Program-made: the position numbers and the translations under genes
Assembly (NCBI GenBank): GCA_039908105.1
Contig: JAMOBI010000031.1
Location: 1 to 64,000 of the forward strand
From: Magnetaquiglobus sp039908105
Lineage (GTDB): Bacteria > Pseudomonadota > Magnetococcia > Magnetococcales > Magnetaquicoccaceae
Direction: 5' to 3'
Length of the DNA stretch: 64,000 nt
Notes under the pieces: generated by a model
Database searches by the model: none
Seen by the model: only the letters and a program-made list of their open reading frames with translations
Told to the model about the DNA's origin: nothing
Part shown: positions 17,486-26,426 of the stretch, piece by piece
Layout: each line of letters begins with the position of its first letter
Numbering within the stretch: the first letter of the stretch is position 1

Positions 17486-17932
17486 ATGTGGAAACCCGAA
17501 TACAGCGTGGGGGTCGGCCCCATCGACGACCAGCATCAACGATTGTTTCAACTCTTCGGACTGTTGATGGATTCGGTCCACAATGGCGAGACCGAATCGA
17601 CCCTGGACCGCATCTTTGTGCAACTGCGCGGTTATGTGACCAGCCATTTCCGCTTCGAGGAGCGCCTGATGCGCAAGGCCGGCTATGCGGAGTTGGAAGA
17701 GCATGAGGGGTTGCACGACAAAATTCGCGAGAACCTATGCGAATTCCGCTCGCGTTTCAACAAGGCGCGCGACGACGAAAGCCGCAACGCCGTGGTCGAT
17801 GCGGTGGTGATTTTCCTGAATCAATGGCTGGTGGGGCACATCCTCGTCGAGGACAAAAAATACATGCCCTACCTCAACACCCCGGAAGTCCAGAAGATCG
17901 CCGCGACCTACTATCACGACGAAAAGGGGTAA
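17486..17932 (+). CDS. Bacteriohemerythrin
   Basis: 148-residue single-domain hemerythrin that binds O2 reversibly at a non-heme diiron site. The ligands lie in the family motifs DDQHQRLF, HFRFEERLM, HEGLHDKI and HILVEDKKY. The ATG at 17486 is preceded by AAGGA at eight bases; the ATG at 17477 overlaps that site and is less likely. Divergent from dsrA, and followed by a rho-independent terminator, so probably monocistronic. Such proteins are common in microaerophilic and magnetotactic bacteria, where they may buffer or deliver oxygen. Confidence 0.9.
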   Translation: MWKPEYSVGVGPIDDQHQRLFQLFGLLMDSVHNGETESTLDRIFVQLRGYVTSHFRFEERLMRKAGYAELEEHEGLHDKIRENLCEFRSRFNKARDDESRNAVVDAVVIFLNQWLVGHILVEDKKYMPYLNTPEVQKIAATYYHDEKG

Positions 17933-17938
17933 GCCTTT

Positions 17939-17977
17939 CCCCCCTGCAATGCACCGAAACAGGGGGGGGTGTTTTTG
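17939..17977 (+). terminator. Rho-independent terminator after bacteriohemerythrin gene
   Basis: Inverted arms cccccctg and cagggggg with a roughly 14-base loop are followed by gtgttttt. It starts seven bases after the hemerythrin stop codon. Confidence 0.8.
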
Positions 17978-18011
17978 ATTCCAAGTGGACAGTATCGGTT
18001 TGTCAGGGAAA

Positions 18012-18205
18012 ATGGATGAGCGGACCATCCTGCTGAGCCACGAGGTGCAAAACCGGCCACGGACGGCCAGCGTCACATCATCGTCGAAATCCTGGACAGG
18101 CAGCAGCCGGACGTTCCGATTTCGCGGGAAGTGAAGAATCCCTTCCCGATGGAATGGAAGCTGAGGAAGAAGAAGCGGGATTTCCTTGCACCGATTCAGG
18201 GTTGA
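18012..18205 (+). pseudogene. Possible broken small gene (two-frame remnant)
   Basis: One frame starts MDERTILLSHEVQN at 18012; a different frame then reads HIIVEILDRQQPDVPISREV and NPFPMEWKLRKKKRDF to a stop at 18203-18205. Together they look like a roughly 60-residue protein with an internal frameshift, but neither half matches a family I know. This is the only coding-like content between the hemerythrin terminator and the phasin gene; it may be chance. Confidence 0.25.
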
Positions 18206-18249
18206 CCGTCCCCTCCAGAAGGAGCCTGGAGAGGACGTCACCCGCATCA

Positions 18250-18606
18250 TCAGGCAGCGGTCAAGGCCTTCTCCACGAACTGCTGGACGTTTTTCTCGGC
18301 AAACGCCCGGAGTTCATTCTGACTCTCGGTCAGGATGTTGATGACGCGCCAAGCGTGCTCTTTTACATCTTTGGCCACCTCTGTGGCGATTTCAGCCTGG
18401 GCGTCCAAGAGTTCACGGGGGGATTTAACGGCGGTCAGTTCGCTGAGTTGCCGTGTAGTGGCCGCGTTGAACCCCTCAACCGCTTCAATCTGTTGTTTCG
18501 CGAGTTGAGAGATAATGTTCTCATTGATGTTTTTCATTTCCGTGATGGAGTCGATCACGAATTTGCTCATTTCTGCCATTTTTACGATGATTTCTTGATT
18601 GTCCAT
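18250..18606 (-). CDS. Phasin family protein (PHA granule-associated)
   Basis: 118 residues, almost entirely helical and amphipathic, with the phasin signature region around FNAATTRQLSELTAVKSPRE and LLDAQAEIATEVAKD. Phasins coat polyhydroxyalkanoate granules and influence their number and size. ATG at 18606 follows AAGGGGAT. A perfect 25-base palindrome 45 bases upstream of the start is a likely operator. No pha synthesis genes are in the window, so the storage polymer is inferred. Confidence 0.85.
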   Translation of the reverse strand: MDNQEIIVKMAEMSKFVIDSITEMKNINENIISQLAKQQIEAVEGFNAATTRQLSELTAVKSPRELLDAQAEIATEVAKDVKEHAWRVINILTESQNELRAFAEKNVQQFVEKALTAA

Positions 18607-18650
18607 GGTCTATCCCCTTGAGCAAGATGCCGGTCAGAATGTTGGTGTGT

Positions 18651-18675
18651 GTTTATGTTGCACTGCAACATAAAC
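18651..18675 (-). promoter_or_regulatory. Palindromic operator candidate upstream of phasin gene (PhaR-like)
   Basis: Perfect 12-bp arms gtttatgttgca and tgcaacataaac surround a single central base. It lies 45-69 bases upstream of the phasin start codon. PhaR repressors of alphaproteobacteria bind TGC/GCA-rich palindromes upstream of phasin genes, which makes PhaR the natural candidate. The assignment is inference. Confidence 0.55.
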
Positions 18676-18805
18676 TACGTCCTTCACTTAAGCGTGTCAA
18701 CAAAAAAAAGATGCGAGATGTCCAGTTTTTTTGCTGGCGCACAACCCGGTCGCACAGGATCCACACCATGGACAGCAAACATGCCCTGACTGTGCAAAAA
18801 GTTGA

Positions 18806-18957
18806 TACCACACCCGAGAGCTTAGTAAAAAAAGAAAGGGTCTGGGAGATTCATCTTCCAGGGTTTTGTCTTTGACTTTAGATTTAATCGTGCTCTTTAT
18901 TAAAGAAGCATTTTTCGCGGTGTTTGCAAAAAATGTGCTGCGTGCGTTTTTATAAAA
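18806..18957 (-). repeat. Structured dispersed element, copy 3 (decayed)
   Basis: Reverse-oriented remnant: accacacccgagagcttag at the outer end, gggtctgggagattcatc, a tttgac run and gcatttttcgcggtgtttgc are recognisable. The variable hairpin and inner terminal repeat are gone, and AT-rich drift follows. It lies between the ccmH end and the phasin promoter. Confidence 0.75.
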
Positions 18958-19013
18958 ACTTATATCATTATAAATAATATTAACAATTGAGTTGTTGTCA
19001 AGATGCAGAGGTT

Positions 19014-19508
19014 TTACATTTCAACTTGTTTCAACTCCTGCTCGATGCGGCTCTGCATGGCGGCATCTGGGGTCGGGGAGGGGGGCGCTTGGGAGGCGTC
19101 AGCCGCTTCTTTCGTCGCCTGACCACGCCAGCGGCGCAGTGCCAGCCACAGGGCGTAGCCACCTAATCCCAATCCCAGAAACGGCGCGCTCCACAACAGC
19201 GCGTTCATCCCCTGGCCGGTCGGCTCCAGATAGATGTAATCCCCGTAACGTTGATGAAAATAGTCGCGGATCGCTGGCTCTTTCTCACCCGCTGCCACTT
19301 TGTCGCGGATGATCTTCAACATGTCCTTGGCCAACTCGGAGTTGGATTCGTACACCGACTGGTTCTGACACACTGCGCAGCGCAGATCCTTGGCGATCTG
19401 CCGCACCATCGACTCGGTGGGATCTTCGCGGCGCACCTCGGCGTGGGCGGATCCGATCAGCATCAGCATCATCAAAAGCGGCCTTAATAACTGGCGAGAA
19501 AAAATCAT
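19014..19508 (-). CDS. ccmH: Cytochrome c-type biogenesis protein CcmH
   Basis: 164 residues. A Sec signal peptide (LLMMLMLIGSAHA) precedes a periplasmic domain with the redox motif RCAVCQNQS (LRCxxCQ), then a C-terminal membrane helix (LLWSAPFLGLGLGGYALWLAL) and a cytoplasmic tail. It reduces and holds apocytochrome c for heme ligation by CcmF. The start overlaps the ccmG stop by four bases. Last gene of the ccmABCDEFGH operon. Confidence 0.93.
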   Translation of the reverse strand: MIFSRQLLRPLLMMLMLIGSAHAEVRREDPTESMVRQIAKDLRCAVCQNQSVYESNSELAKDMLKIIRDKVAAGEKEPAIRDYFHQRYGDYIYLEPTGQGMNALLWSAPFLGLGLGGYALWLALRRWRGQATKEAADASQAPPSPTPDAAMQSRIEQELKQVEM

Positions 19509-20044
19509 TTGGCGTTTCCTTGCATCAACGGTAAGGCGCGCTGCTCGAACCAGCCGGGGAACAGCGGTCCGGTATGCTTCATGCGGATCGTACCATTCGG
19601 ATCCACCAGATAGGACTCCGGCGCGCCATACACCCCCCAGTCGATGGCGATCTTCTGATCCGGATCCTGGGCATGGGTATAGCCCGGATTGCCGTGCCGT
19701 TTCAAAAAGGCCTGTGCCGCATCCGGCGTATCGCGAAAATCAACACCGATGATCACAAAATCGGGGCGATTGTTGGTCTTGGCCGCCAGTTCGATCAGAT
19801 AGGGATGCTCGACCACGCAGCTCACGCACCACGAACCCCAGAAATTGACCAATACCCACTTGCCACGCTGTGCCGAGAGGGAAACCGTCTGGTTGCCATC
19901 CAGCGCAGGGGCGGAAAAATCGCTCGCAGGGCGGTTCACCAGCGGCGAGGGGATGTCGCGAGGATCGTTTTTGAGTCCCAAAGCGAACAACAGCAGAATG
20001 GCCATCACGGCCCCAAGCAACACCAGCTTCCAGATGCCATTCAT
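19505..20044 (-). CDS. ccmG: Thiol:disulfide interchange protein CcmG/DsbE
   Basis: 179-residue membrane-anchored periplasmic thioredoxin (N-terminal helix LVLLGAVMAILLLFALGL). Active site WGSWCVSCVVEHP; the GVYGAPESYLVD segment carries the cis-Pro typical of this subfamily. It supplies electrons to reduce apocytochrome c cysteines. It lies about 290 bases downstream of ccmF; the gap is occupied by a structured dispersed element (20104-20313). Confidence 0.93.
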   Translation of the reverse strand: MNGIWKLVLLGAVMAILLLFALGLKNDPRDIPSPLVNRPASDFSAPALDGNQTVSLSAQRGKWVLVNFWGSWCVSCVVEHPYLIELAAKTNNRPDFVIIGVDFRDTPDAAQAFLKRHGNPGYTHAQDPDQKIAIDWGVYGAPESYLVDPNGTIRMKHTGPLFPGWFEQRALPLMQGNAK

Positions 20045-20103
20045 GTCCGGTCCATACCTCTCGTGGAGTCACGCTCCAGATTTGTTGAGTCGCGAATCCG
20101 CTC

Positions 20104-20313
20104 GTCGTACAAGTTGCAGCCGAGGGTTGCCAAAAATCGGCAACCCTCGGGTGTAAAAGGCCGCACGCGGCGCATTTTTCGCAAAAGACGCGAAAAATGC
20201 TTCTTGATAAAAAACGCGCTAAAGTCAAAAACAAAACCCTGGGAGATGAATTTCCCAGACCCGCTCTTTTTTTTTAACAGTAAAAACGACACATTCCAAG
20301 ATGGGTGCGGTTT
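20104..20313 (+). repeat. Structured dispersed element, copy 4 (inside ccm operon)
   Basis: Forward-oriented copy between ccmF and ccmG. The variable hairpin here has completely different arms, ccgagggttgcc (20120-20131) and ggcaaccctcgg (20139-20150), with the same 7-nt aaaaatc-like loop. The gcatttttcgc hairpin, the ctgggaga hairpin and the right terminal repeat (gggtgcggttt ending 20313) are intact; the left terminal repeat is missing. Confidence 0.88.
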
Positions 20314-20335
20314 GGTGGAGTCGTCAATCCGCCCG

Positions 20336-22294
20336 TCAATCCTGGCTCCTCGCCGCCCTTCTTCCTTGCAACATCGCCCAAAACACCCCGATCACCATCA
20401 AGGTTGAACCCACCCAGACCCATGAGATCAACGGGTTGCGATAGACCCGAAACGCCCACACCCCCTCCTTGACCCCATCCCCGAGCACCACATACAGATC
20501 CTCACGCCAGGTGCTGTAGATCGCCGCCTCCGTGGTGGGCTGGGAGTGCTCGTTGTAGACCCGCTTCTGAGGCGTCAGATGAATCGGTTCCGCACCAACA
20601 CGCTCGGCACGAATCACCGCCTCGTCCGCCTGCCAGTTGCGCCTGGCTGTCTTGCCGATCGACTCCAACGTCAAATTCCACGAGCCGATCTGCATCGAAT
20701 CCCCCACCGACATGAACAGATCGCGCTCCTCCTGGAACAGCCCGGATCCCACGAAACCGGCCACTGTGACGAGCGTGCCCAAATGAACGAACAGACCGCC
20801 ATAACGCCGCTTGTTGCGCCCAATCAACCGCCACAAGGCGCCCGGCGCGGAGAGCGAGTCGCGCTGCATGCGGATGCGTATGTTGTGCAGCACATCTTTC
20901 AGATGGGTGGAACTGACGAAAAGTATCAACCCAAAGGCGATCGCACCCGACGGATGGGTGATGCCGATCAGCGGCGCAACAGCCGCACCGAGGATGCCGA
21001 GCAGCAATGCGGGCAGAAACTCCTGACGCAGCCGCGTCCATGAACTCCGCTGCCAGGGGATGATCGGTCCAACACCCATCAACAGCAGCATGCCGAGCAT
21101 GATCGGGATGAACACCTTGTTGTAATAGGGTGCCCCCACCGATACCTTGGCGGTCGATAAGGTTTCGACCGCCAGCGGATAGAGTGTCCCCAACAGCACG
21201 GTGCAGGCCCCGGCCACCAGAAACAGGTTGTTGATCAGGAAGGAAAACTCGCGCGACAGGCCGCTCTCCAGCTTCGGGGTTTCCTTTAACAGGTCTGCAC
21301 GCGAGGTTAGCAGCCCAAAGGAGAAGAGCAGCAAGGCGGCCATGAAGATCAGGATATAGACACCGCGTCCCGGATCGGTGGCAAAGGCATGCACCGACGA
21401 GAGCACCCCGGAGCGGACCAGAAAGGTGCCGAGCAGCGACAGCGCAAAAGTGGTGATGATGAGAAAAAGATTCCAGGTTCTGAACATACGACGCCGCTCC
21501 TGGACCATCACCGAGTGCAGGAAGGCAAGACCGGTCAACCAGGGCATGAACGAGGCGTTCTCCACCGGATCCCAGGCCCAGTAGCCGCCCCAGCCCAGTT
21601 CGTAGTAGGCCCAATAGGCGCCGAACACGATGCCGATGGTCAGCATGGCCCAGGAAAAGAGCGTCCAGCGCCGTGTGGCCAGAATCCACTCGCTGTCCCC
21701 TTGCGCGGTGATCAGCGCGGCCATGGCAAAGGCATACGGGATCGCAAAGCCGACGTAACCCATGTAGAGAAACGGTGGATGAAACACCATGCCTGGGTCT
21801 TGCAGCAGGGGGTTCAAATCCCGGCCATCGAAGGGCGGATTCATCAGCCGTTCAAACGGACTGGAGAGAAACACCACCAGCAGCAGAAAACCGAGCAGCA
21901 ATCCGCCCGAGATCGACAGCACCCACGGCATGGAGACCGGATGGGTTTGCCAGTGACGCCAGGCGGCAATGGCGATGAAGAGCGACAACAGCCAGGCCCA
22001 GAGCAGCAAAGACCCTTCGTGTCCGCCCCACATGGCTGTGGCCAGATAGAAGATCGGCAGTTTCAGCGAGGCGTGTTCGGCGACGTATTTGACCGAGAAG
22101 TCATGATTCAAAAAAGAGAGGATCAAGCCGGCTGAGGCCAGGGTCAGAAGGCCGCAGGCGAAAAAAGCGGCCTGACGACCGACACGGATCCAGACCACCT
22201 GTTGCCAACGGAGGCCGGCCAGAGGGGCAACGAGTAGCACACCGGCTAATAACAAAGCGATGAGTGTGGAAAAATGGGCGATTTCGATCCACAT
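20336..22294 (-). CDS. ccmF: Cytochrome c heme lyase subunit CcmF
   Basis: 652-residue multi-spanning inner-membrane protein with many hydrophobic helices. The WWD-type heme-handling region is visible as WGGYWAWDPVENASFMPW, with earlier MWGGHEGSLLLWAW. Together with CcmH it attaches heme from holo-CcmE to apocytochrome c in the periplasm. ATG at 22294. It is 58 bases downstream of ccmE and separated from ccmG by a structured element. Confidence 0.95.
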   Translation of the reverse strand: MWIEIAHFSTLIALLLAGVLLVAPLAGLRWQQVVWIRVGRQAAFFACGLLTLASAGLILSFLNHDFSVKYVAEHASLKLPIFYLATAMWGGHEGSLLLWAWLLSLFIAIAAWRHWQTHPVSMPWVLSISGGLLLGFLLLVVFLSSPFERLMNPPFDGRDLNPLLQDPGMVFHPPFLYMGYVGFAIPYAFAMAALITAQGDSEWILATRRWTLFSWAMLTIGIVFGAYWAYYELGWGGYWAWDPVENASFMPWLTGLAFLHSVMVQERRRMFRTWNLFLIITTFALSLLGTFLVRSGVLSSVHAFATDPGRGVYILIFMAALLLFSFGLLTSRADLLKETPKLESGLSREFSFLINNLFLVAGACTVLLGTLYPLAVETLSTAKVSVGAPYYNKVFIPIMLGMLLLMGVGPIIPWQRSSWTRLRQEFLPALLLGILGAAVAPLIGITHPSGAIAFGLILFVSSTHLKDVLHNIRIRMQRDSLSAPGALWRLIGRNKRRYGGLFVHLGTLVTVAGFVGSGLFQEERDLFMSVGDSMQIGSWNLTLESIGKTARRNWQADEAVIRAERVGAEPIHLTPQKRVYNEHSQPTTEAAIYSTWREDLYVVLGDGVKEGVWAFRVYRNPLISWVWVGSTLMVIGVFWAMLQGRRAARSQD

Positions 22295-22352
22295 GAGGCG
22301 GATTGACCTTTGTTTGGTTGATGGCGATAGGAAGTCCCGAACCGGATTGAAG

Positions 22353-22808
22353 TCATTTCAGGGATTTCAACAGCGACTCCTTGGATTTGGCGATCCCCTG
22401 TTCGTTCATCTCCACCGGGACGTAATCCTCGCTGTGTTTGGCCAAGATGGTGTCAGCCAGGAAATCCTCTCCGGCCCTCCAGGTGCCCTCCACGACCACC
22501 CCCTGACCCTCGCGGAACAGATCCGGCACCATCCCTTCGTAGCGTACCGGAATCTGCGCCTTGCCATCGGTCACCAGGAAACGGATCTTCAAGGTGCCGC
22601 TCTCCTTGGCCAGTGAACCGGTTTGCACCATGCCACCGATGCGGATTTTCTTGCCGGTGAGTTCCTGGTTTTTGGCCAGTGCTTCGGTGGGCGTATGAAA
22701 ATAGACCAGCGCACCGGTAAAGGAGGAGAGTACCAGGAAGCCCAGCGATCCGGCGACCAGGATCAGGGTGATGATCATGAAGATCCGGCGATTGAGGGAG
22801 ATGCTCAT
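22353..22808 (-). CDS. ccmE: Heme chaperone CcmE
   Basis: 151 residues with one N-terminal membrane helix (IFMIITLILVAGSLGFLVL) and an OB-fold periplasmic domain. The covalent heme-binding His is in ILAKHSEDYVP. It receives heme from CcmABCD and delivers it to CcmF/H. The ATG at 22808 overlaps the ccmD stop (ATGA) and follows AGGAG; the upstream extension to 22868 is the ccmD region in another frame. Confidence 0.93.
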   Translation of the reverse strand: MSISLNRRIFMIITLILVAGSLGFLVLSSFTGALVYFHTPTEALAKNQELTGKKIRIGGMVQTGSLAKESGTLKIRFLVTDGKAQIPVRYEGMVPDLFREGQGVVVEGTWRAGEDFLADTILAKHSEDYVPVEMNEQGIAKSKESLLKSLK

Positions 22809-22942
22809 GCGGACTCCTGGCTGTGCGATGCGAGTTGCGCTTCCAATTTCTTGTAAGCGAGGCGCCAACGCAGGGTATAACCGCCGTAGACCGCGAGGGC
22901 CAGCAGATAGACCGAGGCGACATAGAGGGTGTAATCACTCAT
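22805..22942 (-). CDS. ccmD: Heme exporter protein CcmD (45 residues)
   Basis: Short gene between ccmC and ccmE. It encodes MSDYTLYVASVYLLALAVYG followed by a basic, then helical tail (LRWRLAYKKLEAQL). One membrane helix and a charged tail are characteristic of CcmD, which stabilises CcmE and helps release holo-CcmE from CcmABC. The ccmC stop (22935-22937) lies just inside this gene, and its own stop overlaps ccmE by four bases. Confidence 0.9.
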   Translation of the reverse strand: MSDYTLYVASVYLLALAVYGGYTLRWRLAYKKLEAQLASHSQESA

Positions 22943-23633
22943 CGTGATGCATCCTGGCGGCTTCGAGGGCGTCCAGACGGCGGCGCGCCTCGATCTGACG
23001 CGCCTTGACCGTCACCATGTACAAACCCAGTAGAATAAACGCCCCGGACAGGATCAGCAATGGCGGGAGCAGTGGACCCGTGATGTGGACCTGGGCGTTC
23101 TCTCCGGAGGCGAGCGACGGCGGTTGATGGAGCGTGCGCCACCAGACGACCGAATAGTGGATGATCGGCAGATCCACGGCACCGATGATGGCCAGAACCG
23201 CCGTGGCGCGCGCCCCCTTGACCGGATCGTCGAGCGAGTGGCGCAGCACCATCAACCCCTTGTAGAGGATCAACAGCACCAGCATCGAGGTGAGGCGCGC
23301 ATCCCAGACCCACCAGGTGCCCCACATCGGCTTGCCCCAGATCGAACCCGAGGCCAGGGTCAACACCGTGAAAGCCGCTCCCACCGATGCTGCCGCTTCG
23401 GCGAGGATGTCCGCGCTCTCCCACCGTTTCCATAGATACAGGATTGAGGCAACGGTCAGGAACAGATAGCTCAACAAGGCTAACTTGGCCGACGGGACAT
23501 GTATGTAGAGGATGCGCACCGCGCCCCCCTGCTGAAAATCCGCCGGGGCCTGATAGACGTACCACAGGCCGACAGCCAGGGAAATCAAGGTTGCCAGCCC
23601 GACAAAAAATTGAATCTTCTTAAGAATATTCAT
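22935..23633 (-). CDS. ccmC: Heme exporter protein CcmC
   Basis: 232-residue integral membrane protein of the WWD family: tryptophan-rich motif WGKPMWGTWWVWDARLTS in a periplasmic loop, with flanking heme-ligand His residues in ILYIHVPSA and IIHYSVVWW. It loads heme onto CcmE. ATG at 23633 lacks a strong ribosome site; translation may be coupled to ccmB, whose stop is 13 bases upstream. Confidence 0.93.
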   Translation of the reverse strand: MNILKKIQFFVGLATLISLAVGLWYVYQAPADFQQGGAVRILYIHVPSAKLALLSYLFLTVASILYLWKRWESADILAEAAASVGAAFTVLTLASGSIWGKPMWGTWWVWDARLTSMLVLLILYKGLMVLRHSLDDPVKGARATAVLAIIGAVDLPIIHYSVVWWRTLHQPPSLASGENAQVHITGPLLPPLLILSGAFILLGLYMVTVKARQIEARRRLDALEAARMHHDE

Positions 23634-23646
23634 AGAGTTGAACCGC

Positions 23647-24312
23647 TTACTCCTCCACCAACCATCCAAAGGCCCACGGGGTGATGGCCAGATAGACCAG
23701 ATCGAAAATTACCAACAGTTTCAGCCACGGGGAAATCGCGCCGTCTTCGACCAGCGTTGCGGCCACTGCCTGTACGCCGCTGATCAACAACGGCGCGGTC
23801 AGTGGCAACAAGAGCAGAGCCAACAGGGTCTCGCGCGAACGGGCGCCCCGCGTCATGGCGGCCAACAGCGTTCCCAGACCGGTCAAACCGAGCGTGCCCA
23901 AAGTCAGAATCGCCAGGATCATCGGGATCTGCTGCCAGGCATCGACATTGAAGAGCACCATGGTCAAAGGAAGTATCAGAAATTCTACCAGCAGGGTCAA
24001 CAAAAGATTGCCAAGCCACTTGCCAAAAAAGATCACCCCGCGCGGCACCGAGGCGAGCAGCAGACCCTCGAAGGCACCATCCTCCTCTTCGGCCTGGAAC
24101 ACCCGACCCAATCCGACCAGCGTGGTGAAGAGCGAGGTGGCCCACAAAAGACCTGGCAGCAGACGCAGCGCCTCCTTGCGATCCGGCTCAAAGGCGGCCT
24201 GAAACACCACCAGCACCGAAATGGCGAAAAAGAGCATGGACGAAAGCGTGGCCCGGCGGCGCAGATCCCCGGCAACATCCTTCCAGGCGATGCGGTAGAT
24301 GGCTTTGAGCAC
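23647..24312 (-). CDS. ccmB: Heme exporter protein CcmB (ABC permease)
   Basis: 221 residues with about six membrane helices; family-typical start IAWKDVAGDLRRRATLSSML and FQAEEEDGAFEGLLL. It is the membrane partner of the CcmA ATPase. GTG start at 24312 abuts the ccmA stop (24313-24315), indicating translational coupling. Confidence 0.93.
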   Translation of the reverse strand: MLKAIYRIAWKDVAGDLRRRATLSSMLFFAISVLVVFQAAFEPDRKEALRLLPGLLWATSLFTTLVGLGRVFQAEEEDGAFEGLLLASVPRGVIFFGKWLGNLLLTLLVEFLILPLTMVLFNVDAWQQIPMILAILTLGTLGLTGLGTLLAAMTRGARSRETLLALLLLPLTAPLLISGVQAVAATLVEDGAISPWLKLLVIFDLVYLAITPWAFGWLVEE

Positions 24313-25008
24313 TTATGCGGTCTCCGGTTCGCCGGCATCAATCGGAATGAGGATGCCGCGCGCCAGTTGATGGGGCCGATGATCAAGGGCTGCGACCCGT
24401 TCCGGATCGTGGCTGGCCATGATCACCGCGCCCCCTTGATCCAGATAATCGTTCAACATGGCATTGAGCCAGTGCACCCCCTGGGAGTCCAAAGCCGAGT
24501 AGGGCTCGTCAAGCAGCAGCAACAGCGGATTGGAGAGCAGCATGCGGGCAAGCGCCAGCCGCTTGCGCATGCCGGCGGAAAACCACTGCACCGGTTTGTC
24601 GGCGGCCTTGGCCAGCCCCACGGTGTCGAGCGCCTGGCGCAGACGGGCCTCCGAAAGGGTGAGTCCGTGCAGGTCGCCATAAAAACGCAGATTCTCCATG
24701 GAGGTCAAATGGCCGTAAAGATGGGTGTGATGGCCGACGAACAACAGCCGTTCGCGCGCCTCCTGGCCATGGTGACGCACATCCAGTCCGTCGAGGTGGT
24801 AGCTCCCTTCGCGAATGGTGTAGCGGGTCGAAAGCAGGGATAACAGTGTCGATTTCCCGGATCCGTTGGCGCCAAACAACACCACGCATTCGCCACGCCG
24901 TACGGTCAAGTCGATGCCGGCGAGCACCTGATGACGACCGTAGCGATGGCGCACGCCAGTGAGGTTGGCAACATCACGTCTGCTTGCATCGTTGACGGTA
25001 GGGTTCAT
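24313..25008 (-). CDS. ccmA: Heme exporter ATP-binding protein CcmA
   Basis: 231-residue ABC ATPase. Walker A GANGSGKST, signature FSAGMRKRLALARM, Walker B LLLLDEPYSALD and switch His in MASHDPER are all visible. It powers release of holo-CcmE from CcmC/CcmD. First gene of ccmABCDEFGH; the promoter should lie in 25009-25240, where no clear motif was found. Confidence 0.93.
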   Translation of the reverse strand: MNPTVNDASRRDVANLTGVRHRYGRHQVLAGIDLTVRRGECVVLFGANGSGKSTLLSLLSTRYTIREGSYHLDGLDVRHHGQEARERLLFVGHHTHLYGHLTSMENLRFYGDLHGLTLSEARLRQALDTVGLAKAADKPVQWFSAGMRKRLALARMLLSNPLLLLLDEPYSALDSQGVHWLNAMLNDYLDQGGAVIMASHDPERVAALDHRPHQLARGILIPIDAGEPETA

Positions 25009-25240
25009 TCAGGATGGTCTTATGGCGTGGAGGTTGAATCCATTGGAATCCTCGAAGTGCGACGATTTCTGGTTGTTGAGCAGGAAATCGTCGCCACTTC
25101 AGAGGGTAGACTTTAGCCGTTCGGGACCGGATGCAAAAGCAATTTTTTAGTGCAGAGCAAAAAATCGAGGTGAATCGTGAGGCGTGGTGCATTTGGTGGA
25201 GGGCAGCAAGTGTCATGGGAGCATGGATGAGGCACACATT

Positions 25241-25483
25241 AAACCGCATCTGCTTTGGGATGCGTCGTTTTTTGCAAGGCTGCGTGCAAGATGCGGGGGT
25301 CGTTTCTAAAAAGCGGAAACGACGCTCACGAAGGCCGCGCGCGGCGCATTTTTCGCAAAAGGCGCGAAAAATGCTCTTTATATAGCGCGCTAAAGTCAAA
25401 AGCAAAACCCTGGGAGAGGAATCTCCCAGACCCTCTCTTTTTTTTTACCAGTAAAAACTACACATTCCAAGCTGGGTGCGGTT
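25241..25483 (+). repeat. Structured dispersed element, copy 5 (full length)
   Basis: Forward copy with left terminal aaaccgcatctgctttggg and right terminal aagctgggtgcggtt. The variable hairpin retains only an 8-bp core (gtcgtttc/gaaacgac) because the outer arm has diverged on one side. The gcatttttcgc and ctgggaga hairpins are intact. It lies between the ccmA promoter region and the end of the SPOR gene. Confidence 0.9.
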
Positions 25484-25517
25484 CAAGAAGGGAGACTCAT
25501 CCGCAATCGCTTGATCG

Positions 25518-26426
25518 TCACTGTCCGGGGTTGAGCACTGCCCCTTTCACGCCAACTTTGGCCTGGGCCATGTTGGCCGCCTGCTGGGCGCGCTGCTGGG
25601 TCTGGAAGGGACCGAGACGCACGCGATAGACCGGTTTGCTGCCGGCTTTGGGATTGGTGATGAAGGTGGGCATGCGTTTGCCTTCGAACATCAGGCTGGA
25701 GAGCTTGGTCACCAACGCTTCGGCATGCTCGGTGTCGTTGAAGGAAGCCACCTGAACCGTAAAGCCGTTGGCTGCGGCTTTTGACGGCTTGACGGCGCTG
25801 TCATTCTCGTCGGTTTCGTCGGTTTGATCCCGGCCATTGGGCTTGTTCGACACGGTGGCGCTCCTGGAATCCCCCTGTGTCTCTTTTTGCGTTTGTTGAC
25901 CCCGGGCGGGTGGGGGCGGCGTGGGACGCGCACCGGCATTGGCGACCATCTGCGGCATGGGTGGGGCAACATGGTTGTCAGTTGGTACGGGTGGTACCGG
26001 CTTGGCGGTGCTCAGACCTACCTCCCTGGGCAGGGGCTTGGACTCCAACCGGGCGGCTTCCAAAGCCGATGCCTCTTTCGAGTTCCACGGATCGCGCGGT
26101 TTGTTGGCATCCTCCTTGGCGTTCGGATCCGGTGCGGTCAAATCTTTGGCATCGATTTCGATCTTGGGTTCGGCCTTGGCATCGCTCTTGGCACCATCGG
26201 CGTTGAAGATCGGCGCCGGTGCCACCTGCGTCAACCAGGCTGATTTGTTGGCATCGTTGACACGATCCCCGACCTTGACCTTGGGCGGTGGTTGCGTCTC
26301 CTTTTCGGCGAGCAGATCGCCTGGGGAGCGGACCATGTTGAAGATCACCACCAGCAGGATCAGCACGAGGATGATGCCGCCGGTCACCAGAAACAGAAAC
26401 TGTTCACGATTGGGTGATGCTTTCAT
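25518..26426 (-). CDS. SPOR-domain inner-membrane protein (FtsN-like)
   Basis: 302 residues. A short cytoplasmic N-terminus and one membrane helix (LVTGGIILVLILLVVIF) are followed by a long Pro/Ala/Lys-rich linker (about 40-215) and a C-terminal SPOR domain (FTVQVASFNDTEHAEALV ... VYRVRLGPFQTQQRAQQA) that binds denuded septal peptidoglycan. Layout matches FtsN/DedD-like division proteins. ATG at 26426 follows AAAGG. No operon partner. Confidence 0.82.
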   Translation of the reverse strand: MKASPNREQFLFLVTGGIILVLILLVVIFNMVRSPGDLLAEKETQPPPKVKVGDRVNDANKSAWLTQVAPAPIFNADGAKSDAKAEPKIEIDAKDLTAPDPNAKEDANKPRDPWNSKEASALEAARLESKPLPREVGLSTAKPVPPVPTDNHVAPPMPQMVANAGARPTPPPPARGQQTQKETQGDSRSATVSNKPNGRDQTDETDENDSAVKPSKAAANGFTVQVASFNDTEHAEALVTKLSSLMFEGKRMPTFITNPKAGSKPVYRVRLGPFQTQQRAQQAANMAQAKVGVKGAVLNPGQ

